64,000 bases of DNA from an uncultured Thermoanaerobaculia bacterium. Lineage in GTDB: Bacteria > Acidobacteriota > Thermoanaerobaculia > Multivoradales > Multivoraceae. The notes under the pieces are model-generated. The model did not search any database. It was not told where the DNA came from and worked only from the letters and a program-made list of their open reading frames with translations. Shown here in pieces: positions 37,354-45,521 of this stretch. The translations under genes were made by a program, and so were the position numbers. Location of the stretch: positions 1,466,859-1,530,858 of the forward strand of contig OX638294.1 in assembly GCA_951812325.1 (NCBI GenBank), given 5' to 3'. The first letter of the stretch is position 1. Each line of letters begins with the position of its first letter.

Positions 37354-38445
37354 CTACCAGCGTCGCGCGTCCGGCTCGATCGCCTCGAGGTCGAAGCAGT
37401 CGTACCCCGCCTGATGCCGCCAGAAGCGCTCCCGGTACGGGTACATCCGCAGTGACGCCTGGTCCGTGGGCGCGCCGAGGCTGAACGTCGCGCAGAGTTC
37501 GTACGCCTTCTCTCCCGTCGTCCGGAAGGCGTAGGGCTCCCGGGTCTGGGGATCGACGATCGACACGATGTCGATGTCGCGTTCGCTGCTGAGCGCTTCC
37601 AGACTCGCGGGCAGGGAACCGCTCCTCTCCCAGTAGACGTCCACGCCCCGGACGATGTCCCGCAGGTTCCCCACCCGGGCAACGTCGAGTCCTCGTTCGC
37701 GCGCCGTTCCGGGCGAACCGACGACCACCAGTCCCAGAACCACCGCGACGACGACGAAGACCGCGGATGCTCCGGCGAAGATCGCTGGCAGCCGGGGCGC
37801 CTGACCGCCTTCGGCGGTCTCGACGTCATCCTGGCGCAGGTCCCAGAAGTAGTAGCCGAAGACGCTGCCCGCGACGGCGGCAACGACCGCCACCTTCAGC
37901 AGGAACCGCACGGCCAGTTCGCCGCCAAGGCCGAAGAAGACCAGGGCGATCAGGTCCCCGGCCAGAACGCCCGCCGCGACGAACAGAGTCAGGTACGTGA
38001 GCCACTTCCTGATCCGCGACGAGCGCAGTTCCGGATCGCCGCGCAGTGCGCGCCGCACCAGCCGCTGCATCCACAGGAAGGCCGGGAAGGAGATGACGAG
38101 ATACGCCAGACCCCAGCGCAGCATCTCGGCGGAGGCCGCGGCCGGCGGCGTGAAGGCCACGTCCGTGAAGGCACGATTGATCAGCACGAACATCACGTTG
38201 CCGAAGCTGATCGCCGCCGTGTAGAGGGCGGCGAAGAGGACCAGGTAGAGAAACGCCTCCCCTGCGCCCAGGTACGGCCGGGGCCGCGGAATCGGCGCGA
38301 CGAAGTCGCGGTCGACCCAGGCGCCCAGCGCCTTGTCGACGTCCGCCTGCCGCCAACTCGCGTCGGCCAGCGCTTCCCTGATCTCGTCGCGGCTGGCGCC
38401 CCGCGCCAGGGCTTCTCGAACGAAACGGCTCAGTTCTTCATTCAC
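37354..38445 (-). CDS. DUF5671 membrane protein
   Basis: The 363-residue product starts at the GTG at 38445 (GGAGGAG ribosome site). The N-terminus is a predicted helical cap (RFVREALARGASRDEIREAL), then GEAFLYLVLFAALYTAAISF opens a DUF5671 domain with about five transmembrane helices. After the last helix comes a soluble C-terminal domain of about 110 residues (VGNLRDIVRGVDVYWERSGS, VDPQTREPYAFR). DUF5671 proteins are of unknown function. The gene has a near-consensus promoter with a palindrome over its -10 box, so it is probably repressed by a dedicated regulator not present in the window. Confidence 0.75.
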   Translation of the reverse strand: MNEELSRFVREALARGASRDEIREALADASWRQADVDKALGAWVDRDFVAPIPRPRPYLGAGEAFLYLVLFAALYTAAISFGNVMFVLINRAFTDVAFTPPAAASAEMLRWGLAYLVISFPAFLWMQRLVRRALRGDPELRSSRIRKWLTYLTLFVAAGVLAGDLIALVFFGLGGELAVRFLLKVAVVAAVAGSVFGYYFWDLRQDDVETAEGGQAPRLPAIFAGASAVFVVVAVVLGLVVVGSPGTARERGLDVARVGNLRDIVRGVDVYWERSGSLPASLEALSSERDIDIVSIVDPQTREPYAFRTTGEKAYELCATFSLGAPTDQASLRMYPYRERFWRHQAGYDCFDLEAIEPDARRW

Positions 38446-38461
38446 GGTGTCTCCTCCGCGT

Positions 38462-38478
38462 TGTTGACGTCGTCAACA
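38462..38478. promoter_or_regulatory. Operator-like palindrome TGTTGACG-T-CGTCAACA
   Basis: A perfect 8-1-8 inverted repeat overlaps the -10 box of the leftward promoter and lies 16 bases before the GTG at 38445. The form (ATGT at one edge and ACA at the other on the coding strand) is reminiscent of PadR/GntR-type sites; the regulator is unknown. Confidence 0.6.
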
Positions 38479-38504
38479 TACACCTGCAATCCCTGGCTTG
38501 TCAA
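38475..38504 (-). promoter_or_regulatory. Sigma-70-like promoter for the DUF5671 gene
   Basis: On the minus strand TTGACA (38504-38499), an 18-base spacer and TATGTT (38480-38475) form the best promoter in the window, immediately upstream of a GGAGGAG ribosome site. The operator-like palindrome overlaps its -10 box. Confidence 0.6.
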
Positions 38505-38575
38505 CCGACGATCGGCGGTCCGGCCTTTCGCGCCCCACCCGCCTGGCATGTGGCGCCTGCGAGCGCCGAGCGGGC

Positions 38576-38581
38576 TAGTAT
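38576..38581 (+). promoter_or_regulatory. Putative -10 box 7 nt before a start
   Basis: TAGTAT ends seven bases before the ATG at 38589, with no ribosome site between. It predicts a leaderless transcript. Confidence 0.4.
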
Positions 38582-38588
38582 CCGCGCC

Positions 38589-39287
38589 ATGACTTCGACA
38601 GCCCTCCTCGACGCCCTCCGTTCGCTCGACACTCCCACCGTCTGCAACGCGCTGGAGGTCGTGGTCCCCAAGCGCCGCGGCCACGGCTACACGGTGGACC
38701 CGCTGGTCTGCGCCAAGCGCGAGTTGCCGCCCATCGTCGGCTTCGCCCGCACCGCGCGCATCCGTGCGCAGCACCCGAGTTCCATCGACCCGAAGCAGGC
38801 GCGGCGCACGTCCGTCGGCTACTACGAGTACCTGGCCGCCGGCGAGGGCCCCACGATCACCGTGATCCAGGACCTCGACGACCACGCCCGCGGCTACGGC
38901 GCCTTCTGGGGCGAAGTCAACTCGAACATCCACCGCGGGCTGGGCTGTCTCGGCGTGATCACGGACGGCAGCATCCGCGACCTTGACGACGTGGCTGAGG
39001 GATTCCAGTTGCTTGCCGGCCGCATCGGACCGTCGCACGCCCACGTCCACGTGGTGGACTACGGCGAGCCGGTGACCGTCGCCGGCATGGCGGTTTCCGA
39101 CGGCGACCTGATCCACGCCGACCAGCACGGCGCCGTCGTCATCCCCACCGAGGCGGCCGACGAAGTCGAAGCGGCCGCCGACCTGATCACCCGGCGCGAA
39201 CGGGTGATCATCGACGCGGCCAGGCAGGACGACTTCAGCTTCGAGAAGCTGAAGGCCGCCTGGGGCGAGGCGGCTGAGATTCACTGA
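38589..39287 (+). CDS. RraA-like/HMG-aldolase-type protein
   Basis: The 232-residue product has the RraA fold signature: SLDTPTVCNALE at the N-terminus, then LGVITDGSIRDLDDV (residues ~120-134), where the G-x-x-R-D segment binds pyruvate or metal in 4-hydroxy-4-methyl-2-oxoglutarate aldolases, and DLIHADQHGAVVIP (~177-190). The family includes RNase E regulators (RraA) and class II pyruvate aldolases; the D-G-x-x-R-D motif is kept, so aldolase-type chemistry is possible. The ATG at 38589 is the natural start. It is convergent with the amidase operon. Confidence 0.8.
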   Translation: MTSTALLDALRSLDTPTVCNALEVVVPKRRGHGYTVDPLVCAKRELPPIVGFARTARIRAQHPSSIDPKQARRTSVGYYEYLAAGEGPTITVIQDLDDHARGYGAFWGEVNSNIHRGLGCLGVITDGSIRDLDDVAEGFQLLAGRIGPSHAHVHVVDYGEPVTVAGMAVSDGDLIHADQHGAVVIPTEAADEVEAAADLITRRERVIIDAARQDDFSFEKLKAAWGEAAEIH

Positions 39288-39309
39288 ATCGCCGGCGGGC
39301 GAAGCGGGC

Positions 39310-40845
39310 TCAGGCCATCACGGGATCGATTGGCGTGATGATGCCGAGCGCGTCCTCGATCGCCTGGGCGGCCTCGAGACACAGGCCCTCGCGGAAGCGG
39401 CCGCCGATCACCTCGACCCCCTGCGGCAGGCCATTGGCAACGCCGGTCGGCACGCACACGGCCGGCAGGCCGAGCAGATTGAGAGCCACCTCGAAGCGCA
39501 TCTGGTCGACCACGTCACCGGGCTCCTGCAGGTCGTAGCCGACGACGAAGGGCGGCTGGGTCATGATCGGCGCGAGGATGACCGGGTAGTCCTCCTGGAA
39601 CTCCTGCCAGGCACTGGCGATCCGGTGACGCTGGCCGTACATCGCCTCGTACTCGGTCGGCGACTCGACCCCGAACATCTCGAGCGCGCGGACCAGGAAG
39701 TCGTAGGCGACCGGCGACATGACCTGCTTGAGCGCCTGCCGCGCCGTGTTCAGTTCGTAGCCGAGGAAGACCTCCCACGCTCGCCGCGCTTCCGCCGCCA
39801 TCGGCGGTTCGATCTCCTCGACCGCGTAGCCGGCCGTCTCCAGCGCCTTGCCTGCCGCCCGCACGCCAGCGGCAACGTCGGGATGGGTCGAGCCGCCGCC
39901 GGGTTCAGGCACGAGCGCAACCTTGACCGGCGACGCCGGCGGTTCCAGATAGAGCGGTACGGGCACCGACCAGGGGTCACTGCGGTGGTACTTGCCGAGC
40001 AGCTCGTACGCCGTGCGCAGGTCGGCGACGCGCCGGGCCATCGGGCCGTCCACCGCCATCAACTGACCGGACATGCGGCCTCCCCTGGCGCTGGCGATGC
40101 GCCCGAGAGTCGGCTTGAGCGACGCGATCCCGTTGCACTGGGCCGGGACGCGCAGCGAACCGCCGATGTCGTTGCCAAGTCCCAGACAACTCATGCCGCT
40201 TGCCAATGCCGAGCCTTCTCCGCCGCTCGAGCCGCCGACGTTGCGGTCGGCGGCCCAGGGATTCCGGGTCACCCCGTAGAGGTAGCTGTCGGTGTGCACC
40301 CGCAGACCGAGATCGGGCAGGTTGGTCCGGGTCAGGACGATGGCGCCCGCCTGCTTGAGCCGGGTCACGATCAGCGCGTCCTCTTCGGCATTCTCCTCGG
40401 CGTAGGCCGGAACGCCGTTCGTCGTCGGCGTGCCGGCGACGGCGATGTTGTCCTTGACCGAGATCGGCACACCGTGCAGGGGACCGAGTTCCGCGCCAGC
40501 GGCGACTGCCTCGTCGGCCGCCTGCGCCGCCGCTCTCGCTTCGTCGGCCAGTACGCGGACGACGGCGTTCAGATGGCCGTTCACCGCGTCGACGCGCGCG
40601 AGGTGGGAGTCCACGACTTCGAGGCTCGATACATCGCCGCCCCGAATCGCCGCGGCGAGCTCGCCGGCGCTGGCGCGCCACAGGTCGTCGGGCATCGGCC
40701 CGGCGGCAGCCGCGCCAGAAGGAGCTGCCGCCCCGTTGTCGCACCCGGCCAGAAGGCCGGCGGCGCCGGCCAGGGACAGGGCGTGGATCACCTGGCGCCG
40801 GGAAACGCCTGCGATCGCCTTCGGCTCAAGGTCCTGCGTCGTCAT
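39310..40845 (-). CDS. Amidase-signature hydrolase, Tat-exported lipoprotein
   Basis: The 511-residue product starts at the ATG at 40845 (AGGAGA site) with a twin-arginine signal (SRRQVIH) and lipobox (LLAGC), so it should be exported folded and lipid-anchored. The amidase signature triad is complete: Lys in SVKDNIAVAG (~residue 128), Ser in GGSSGGEGSALASG (~204) and nucleophile Ser in GNDIGGSLRVPA (~228). It hydrolyses C-N amide bonds; the substrate is unknown. It follows the PhoD-like gene by 14 bases and is the last gene of a four-gene minus-strand operon. Confidence 0.87.
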   Translation of the reverse strand: MTTQDLEPKAIAGVSRRQVIHALSLAGAAGLLAGCDNGAAAPSGAAAAGPMPDDLWRASAGELAAAIRGGDVSSLEVVDSHLARVDAVNGHLNAVVRVLADEARAAAQAADEAVAAGAELGPLHGVPISVKDNIAVAGTPTTNGVPAYAEENAEEDALIVTRLKQAGAIVLTRTNLPDLGLRVHTDSYLYGVTRNPWAADRNVGGSSGGEGSALASGMSCLGLGNDIGGSLRVPAQCNGIASLKPTLGRIASARGGRMSGQLMAVDGPMARRVADLRTAYELLGKYHRSDPWSVPVPLYLEPPASPVKVALVPEPGGGSTHPDVAAGVRAAGKALETAGYAVEEIEPPMAAEARRAWEVFLGYELNTARQALKQVMSPVAYDFLVRALEMFGVESPTEYEAMYGQRHRIASAWQEFQEDYPVILAPIMTQPPFVVGYDLQEPGDVVDQMRFEVALNLLGLPAVCVPTGVANGLPQGVEVIGGRFREGLCLEAAQAIEDALGIITPIDPVMA

Positions 40846-40859
40846 CTTGCCGTCTCCTC

Positions 40860-41921
40860 TCACTCGGCTCTCAGGTCGTCCAGATCGAGCGTCTCGCTGA
40901 GCACCGGCTCGCCGTCGATGCCCCGGACCTCCAGCGTCACCGAGCGGAAAGTCCAGTCGATCGACAGTGCGCCGTAGTTCTCGGGCCGGTAGGTCGGGCC
41001 CAACCGGTAGGGCCCCGCCTCTTCCCCGCTGCCGGACGGCGAGTTCAGCGAGCTCGCGGTGAGTTCGAGGAGCGGATAGTCGAGCGCCTCATCGTCGCGG
41101 TAGAGGCCTGCGCGGTGACGGTCTCCGGAGACGATCACAACGCCGTTGGCCTCCGTCTCGCGGAGCAGGGCGAAGAGGCGGTCGCGCTCGGCCGGAAGAT
41201 GCCGCCAGGCCTCGTAGCCGTGACCGTCGGCGATGACCTGAATCGACGACGCGAGAATGCGCAGATCCGCCTCCTCGTCGAGCACGCCGCGAAGCCAGGC
41301 CCACTGCTCCTCGCCCAGCATCGTCTTCGCCGGATCCGGATCCGGCACGTAGCGCTCCTTTCCCGGCACGCCGCGCTCGTCCGTGGGCCGCAGCGCGGAA
41401 CGAAAGTAGCGGGTGTCAAGCAGGATGAGTTGGACGCGCTCGCCCGGCGGGCCGTAGCTCACCGCATCGTGGACGCCCGGCCGGGACGCCCGCTCCGAGT
41501 CCGCCGGCACGTCCCAGAAGTCCTCGAAGATCCGCTGCGCCTGCTCGCGCCCGAAGAAGTCCGCGCCGCCGTCGTTCAGGCCGTAGTCGTGGTCGTCCCA
41601 GGTCGCGGCCAGGGGCACTGCCTCGCGCAGCCGGCTGAACCCGTCGGCAGCGGCCTGCAGCGCGTAGGCATCGCTCAGCTCGCGCAGGTCCTCCGACTCG
41701 ACGTCGCCGTAAACGTTGTCGCCGAGGAACACGAAGAGGTCGAAGTCGTCGTCGAGGACGGCGTCGAAGATCGGCTGCGGCTGGTCCTGCTTCAGGCAGG
41801 AACCGACGCCGATACGCTCAAGCGCCGGCTCGGCCGGAGCAGCCGGGGGCTGTTCTTCCGCCGCGCCGCACGCCAGAGCCAGCAGCGCGGCCGCCAGCAG
41901 CGCTTCAATCCGCGGCTTCAC
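40860..41921 (-). CDS. PhoD-like alkaline phosphatase/phosphodiesterase lipoprotein
   Basis: The 353-residue product has a lipobox (LALAC) near residue 18 from the GTG at 41921; a GTG at 41930 is equally possible. Metal-binding motifs of the PhoD-like metallophosphatase family are visible: FLFVFLGDNVYGD-type segment (LGDNVYGD), ATWDDHDYGLNDGG and VIVSGDRHRAG. These enzymes cleave phosphomonoesters or diesters outside the cytoplasm. The start overlaps the end of the upstream gene by 14-23 bases, which indicates translational coupling. Confidence 0.83.
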   Translation of the reverse strand: MKPRIEALLAAALLALACGAAEEQPPAAPAEPALERIGVGSCLKQDQPQPIFDAVLDDDFDLFVFLGDNVYGDVESEDLRELSDAYALQAAADGFSRLREAVPLAATWDDHDYGLNDGGADFFGREQAQRIFEDFWDVPADSERASRPGVHDAVSYGPPGERVQLILLDTRYFRSALRPTDERGVPGKERYVPDPDPAKTMLGEEQWAWLRGVLDEEADLRILASSIQVIADGHGYEAWRHLPAERDRLFALLRETEANGVVIVSGDRHRAGLYRDDEALDYPLLELTASSLNSPSGSGEEAGPYRLGPTYRPENYGALSIDWTFRSVTLEVRGIDGEPVLSETLDLDDLRAE

Positions 41922-42912
41922 GGCACACACTCTCGATCGAGAACTGCGACGGGTCGGGCAGCTTCCCCGCGACGACCATCTCCTTGATCAGCTTCTCCGT
42001 CTCCGTGACCCGGTCCCTCTCCGCGTAGGCCTCGCGCATCGCCCTCACCTGGGGGTGTTCAAGCATTCGACAGTATCTCAGCATCCGCCGCCTCACCTTC
42101 GGCCACTTCCGCCGCATGTAGATGTTCGGCTGGTAGGACTCGTCCCATTCGGGCGTCACGTAGTCGCGCAGGTCGAACGGCCGGCGAAGCCGCCACACGC
42201 CTTCGTCGTAGACGATGTTCGGGTCGTCGCCCGCGCACAGGTGCTCATAGAACCACATCCCCTGGTAGTTTGCCTCCAGGTCGGCCCGGGACAGGACGCC
42301 CGTGACCGCCCGGCCGAGAATCGTGATCTCGTGGCCCAGGCCGCGACGGACCACCCGATCCTCCGCCTCGGCGAGCGGCACACCCCGAGAGCGGGCCTTG
42401 CGGTACCAGCGGTGGTAGAACCAGGCGGTTCCCAGCATGTGGGTCAGCTTGTCCGTGCCAAGCCGCACGCCGTTCACCTCCACCGTCGGACTCGGCGGCA
42501 TCCACCGGCCGGTGTCGAACACGGACGATGTGCCCCCGTACAGATAATGCTGCCTGAACTCCCGCATCTCATCCGCTCCCGACGGTGATCGGCTGACCAG
42601 CGGTGAATTGACCGACCACGTCTCGAAACCGTCGAAGAACAGCATGCGATGGCGCTTGAAGAACCGGAACCGCACCTTCTGGCACGGGCGGTCCCGGCCG
42701 TCCCGGTTCAGCTCGGCAACGAGACGCTCAAGTTCCAGATTGACGCGGGCGTTCAACACCCCGGTCATGTCCTCCAGGGGCCGGCCCCAGGCGAAGAACT
42801 GGTCCGTCTCGAGGCCCGGCGCGGCGCCGGCGCCGCCAAGTCCGAGGAACACCGCCGCAACCGCAAGGACCACGGCGAAGCGAGCCGACCGCGGCCTGGC
42901 CGAAGCCGGCAT
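41905..42912 (-). CDS. Exported protein of unknown function
   Basis: The 335-residue product has a signal peptide (FAVVLAVAAVFLGLGGAGAA) from the ATG at 42912, which shares its first base with the stop of the preceding gene (TGATG). Conserved-looking stretches include GTDKLTHMLGTAWFYHRWYR (~residue 155), GHEITILGRAVTGVLSRADL and EANYQGMWFYEHLC. The many His, Trp and Tyr residues hint at a buried active or metal site, but I recognise no family. Its position between a small barrel-like protein and a PhoD-like phosphatase suggests an envelope function. Confidence 0.65.
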   Translation of the reverse strand: MPASARPRSARFAVVLAVAAVFLGLGGAGAAPGLETDQFFAWGRPLEDMTGVLNARVNLELERLVAELNRDGRDRPCQKVRFRFFKRHRMLFFDGFETWSVNSPLVSRSPSGADEMREFRQHYLYGGTSSVFDTGRWMPPSPTVEVNGVRLGTDKLTHMLGTAWFYHRWYRKARSRGVPLAEAEDRVVRRGLGHEITILGRAVTGVLSRADLEANYQGMWFYEHLCAGDDPNIVYDEGVWRLRRPFDLRDYVTPEWDESYQPNIYMRRKWPKVRRRMLRYCRMLEHPQVRAMREAYAERDRVTETEKLIKEMVVAGKLPDPSQFSIESVCREAAD

Positions 42913-43517
42913 CAGAAACCCCAGCCGATCCCGGCGGTGTACACGTAGCGGTCGGCGTCCCCGTGAGCCGAGCTGATCCGCCGCAGGACGCCCAGGTTGA
43001 AGGTGACGCGGGGCAGGGCGAACTGCCCTTCGAAACCAGCCAACGTCTGCCGCGCCGGGTCGAGGTCCGAGTCTCCCCAGGTACGCACGAGGACGGCCCG
43101 GGCACTCCATCCGACGTAGACGTTGTTCAGGAACGCGGAACGCGGCTTGTGCACGCCGATCAGGCGGGCATAGCCGACGCCCAGCTGGCCGCCGGCCGTA
43201 CCCGGCTCGAGCTGCGCGACGAACCCGCGGTACTCGCAGAATGCGGCACAGTCATGGCTGGCCGGCACCCGCGCCACGACCACTCCGCCGCCCACCGAGA
43301 ACTCAAGCGGGATCGAGTACCGAACCCGTGTGACGCCGAGCCAGCGAAGCGAGGTCTCGTCGACATCCGCCTGGACCCGCTCCACCAGCGACCGGGGGTC
43401 TTCCGACTGTGGCCGGGGGTCCTGCGAAACCAGCGGCCCTGCCCAGAACCAGAGAAGAACAGCCCCCGCGGCCAAGTGCGACGAGCGAGCCCGGACAAAT
43501 CGAAAAGCAGCTTGCAT
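42912..43517 (-). CDS. Exported beta-rich protein, possibly outer membrane
   Basis: The 201-residue product starts at the ATG at 43517 with a signal peptide (SHLAAGAVLLWFWAGPLVSQ). The remainder alternates polar and hydrophobic residues with aromatic ends (VGGGVVVARVP, GGQLGVGYARLIGV, VYVGWSARAVLVRTW) and terminates YVYTAGIGWGF with a C-terminal phenylalanine, as in outer-membrane beta-barrels. Two cysteines (DCAAFCEY) could pair. No family is recognised. It is the first gene of the operon with the next three leftward genes. Confidence 0.6.
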   Translation of the reverse strand: MQAAFRFVRARSSHLAAGAVLLWFWAGPLVSQDPRPQSEDPRSLVERVQADVDETSLRWLGVTRVRYSIPLEFSVGGGVVVARVPASHDCAAFCEYRGFVAQLEPGTAGGQLGVGYARLIGVHKPRSAFLNNVYVGWSARAVLVRTWGDSDLDPARQTLAGFEGQFALPRVTFNLGVLRRISSAHGDADRYVYTAGIGWGF

Positions 43518-43823
43518 CGGCGACGAACGCGGCGGGGCTGAGCCCGTTCCTTCTCTCGGCGCCGATGCTACACCGGGCGGCCCGGCTTCCGCTCCGGCGG
43601 CGCACCGCCGGATCGGGCCGCAAAGGGCGCCGAAGAGGCGAGGGGCCGGTGGCCAGGAGACGCCGCCGGTGCAGGTGGAAGTCGAAGCCCGACGTCTTGA
43701 TGCCCACATGATGCGGGGTCGAATCCGAGCGGTTCCTGGCGTTGCCCAAACGCGGCGGCGGAACTTCGTTCGCACCCAGTGGCGGCGCGATAAACTAGGA
43801 TCACTGGCCAACAGGAGGTTCAG
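43518..43823. other. Divergent promoter region
   Basis: About 305 bases separate two divergently transcribed genes. TAAACT at 43791-43796 could be the -10 box of the rightward DUF6152 gene, whose ribosome site (AGGAGG) follows. No additional gene is supported. Confidence 0.4.
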
Positions 43824-44270
43824 ATGTCCAGACGAATCCACCGAGTCCTGCCCGTCGCCGTTCTCGTGCTGACCCTGAGCGCGGCCGGCCCCTCCCCCGC
43901 TCACCACGCCTTCTCGGCCGAGTTCGACGCGAACCTGCCGATCAAGATCGAGGGCACGATCACCAAGGTCGAATGGATCAACCCTCACGCCTGGGTCCAT
44001 GTCGAGACGACCCTCGACAACGGCGAGACGATGACCTGGGAACTCGAGGCCGGCACCCCGAACACGCTGGTGCGCCGCGGCCTGACGCGCACCCTTCTGC
44101 GCCCCGGCACGGAAGTCGTCGTCCGCGGCTACCAGAGCAAGGACCGGATGTGTGTTCCGAACTGCCGCGGTAGCGGCCGCGACATGAAGCTCCCCGACGG
44201 CCGCAGCCTGTTCATGGGTTCGTCCGGCACCGGCGCGCCGCGCGACGGCGCCGACCCGACCGAGCAGTAG
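43824..44270 (+). CDS. DUF6152 exported protein
   Basis: The 148-residue product has a signal peptide (VAVLVLTLSAAGPSPA) directly followed by HHAFSAEFDANLPIKIEGTI and VEWINPHAWVHV, the hallmark of DUF6152 proteins, small periplasmic beta-barrel-like proteins of unknown function common in Acidobacteriota and Proteobacteria. The mature protein starts with two histidines, which might bind metal. GSSGTGAP near the end is a flexible tail. The ATG at 43824 follows AGGAGG. Genes for DLxGxW proteins lie in the same neighbourhood. Confidence 0.82.
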   Translation: MSRRIHRVLPVAVLVLTLSAAGPSPAHHAFSAEFDANLPIKIEGTITKVEWINPHAWVHVETTLDNGETMTWELEAGTPNTLVRRGLTRTLLRPGTEVVVRGYQSKDRMCVPNCRGSGRDMKLPDGRSLFMGSSGTGAPRDGADPTEQ

Positions 44271-44437
44271 AACCACCGGATCATCCCCCGTGGGTTCCGC
44301 GCGACACGAGCAGCAGGCGCGGCCCGGGACACGGACCGTCGACGAGACCGCATGCCCGCGGGTCGGCTACGTCCCGGTCAACGCCAACACCGTCCGCGCC
44401 CTCCGACCGCTGAACAGGTCGTCCCGGGGGCGGCTCG

Positions 44438-44557
44438 CTACTGATCGCCCATCGCCCGGCTCGACTTCTCCTGGTCGTCGATCAAACCGAACGCAGCGAC
44501 GATCTCGAGCGCGATGAACGCCACAGCCAACAGAATGAAGAACTCGAAGTCACCCAT
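44438..44557 (-). CDS. 39-residue single-span membrane protein
   Basis: A small frame begins at the ATG at 44557 behind a strong ribosome site (AGGAGAGG, about seven bases upstream) and encodes MGDFEFFILLAVAFIALE and then IVAAFGLIDDQEKSSRAMGD before TAG at 44438. One hydrophobic helix followed by a charged tail is typical of membrane microproteins that modulate a larger complex. It would be missed by length cut-offs. No partner is obvious: neighbours are a DUF6152 gene (convergent) and a deleted ATPase gene. Confidence 0.55.
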   Translation of the reverse strand: MGDFEFFILLAVAFIALEIVAAFGLIDDQEKSSRAMGDQ

Positions 44558-44810
44558 GCGCCACCTCTCCTGCCTCTCCCGCGTGGTTGGCCCGGTCCGT
44601 GCCAAGCCCCCTTAGGTCTTCAGCTCATCATACGTCCTTCCGCGGCGTGACGCCACGGGCGCACCTGCTGGCGCCACAAGACGACTCCGGTAGCCACGGG
44701 ATCGACTCGGGCAGCCGGCCCTTGTCACGATCACTTCAGGATCGAGAACACGCAGGCTGGACTCGTTGCCATTCATTGGCCTTTGCCGATCCTCCTGCCG
44801 CTTCACGCCG

Positions 44811-45269
44811 TCAACCTGCCAACGAAGGCTGTAGCGGTTGCTGTGGCTCCGGCATCACCCGTCGCAGATACTCGTCGAACATCGGCACGGTGAAGGCCGT
44901 GTCGCCATGAGCGGGGCCGCCCAGGGCACGCAGTGCTCGCCGTGTTGCTCCGGCCGCTGCCTGCCTCCGGCTCATCTTCAGAAGTGCCGTGCGCAGAGCG
45001 GGAGCCAGCAGGCCGGGCAGTGACAGCTTCTCCGGCGCCTCGAGGAAGAGGGTGGTGAAGCCCCTGGCCTCCGCATCGACGACGATGCGGTTCAGAAGAA
45101 CCGTCTTGCCCGTGCCTCTGAGCCCGACAATCATCAGGCTCTTTGCCGCCAAGCGGTTGCGAATCCGGTCGAGGGCGATGGCGGCCTCTTCAAGCAGTTC
45201 GTCCCGGCCCGCCAACTCGGGAGGGGGAGTGCCCGCGCCGGGCGCGTACGGGTTCCTGCGGGGGTCCAT
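44811..45269 (-). CDS. AAA-type ATP-binding protein with internal deletion
   Basis: The 152-residue product begins like a widespread ~400-residue ATPase family: RNPYAPGAGTPPPELAGRDE, Walker A at VGLRGTGKTVLLN (residues ~48-60) and LFLEAPEKLSLPGLLAPALR. At about residue 117 it jumps from RRALRALGG into PAHGDTAFTVPMFDEYLRRV, which I recognise as the C-terminal end of the same family. Roughly 250 residues, including Walker B, sensor regions and the winged helix, are missing in frame. It could bind ATP but probably not hydrolyse it. A perfect palindrome overlaps its promoter. It may be a decaying copy or a short regulatory form. Confidence 0.65.
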   Translation of the reverse strand: MDPRRNPYAPGAGTPPPELAGRDELLEEAAIALDRIRNRLAAKSLMIVGLRGTGKTVLLNRIVVDAEARGFTTLFLEAPEKLSLPGLLAPALRTALLKMSRRQAAAGATRRALRALGGPAHGDTAFTVPMFDEYLRRVMPEPQQPLQPSLAG

Positions 45270-45277
45270 GTATTGAG

Positions 45278-45283
45278 AGGTTA
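45278..45283 (-). promoter_or_regulatory. Putative -10 box 8 nt before a start
   Basis: TAACCT on the minus strand ends eight bases before the ATG at 45269 and overlaps the left arm of the palindrome at 45280-45318. A repressor bound there would block this promoter. Confidence 0.4.
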
Positions 45284-45318
45284 CCCCGGTTTATCCAGGT
45301 TCGATAAACCGGGGTAAC
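45280..45318. promoter_or_regulatory. Perfect 16-bp inverted repeat upstream of the ATPase gene
   Basis: The arm GTTACCCCGGTTTATC (45280-45295) is the exact reverse complement of GATAAACCGGGGTAAC (45303-45318), with a 7-base loop. It lies ten bases before the ATPase start and covers its putative -10 box, so an operator is more likely than a terminator. The only other gene nearby (45522) points away. Confidence 0.7.
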
Positions 45319-45521
45319 TTCCCTATAGTCCCCCTCTGGCCAGTTCCGTTTCGGCGTACCCGGTCGCGGTTTGAGCCGTCCCGCCACCTTAGCCGCCGGG
45401 TCGCGAACAAGGGCGTTGCTGCGCGACGACCCGGCAACCGTGGCCATCCTGAGGTGGTCCCAGGTCGGCGAGGGGAACGCGCTGCGCCAGCGGGAGCCCG
45501 ACCCGGCCCGCCGGACGCTCT

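Noticed and set aside
45280..45318. Rho-independent terminator
   Set aside because: The palindrome has no T-run, lies between two leftward genes close to a start codon, and covers a putative -10 box; an operator fits better.
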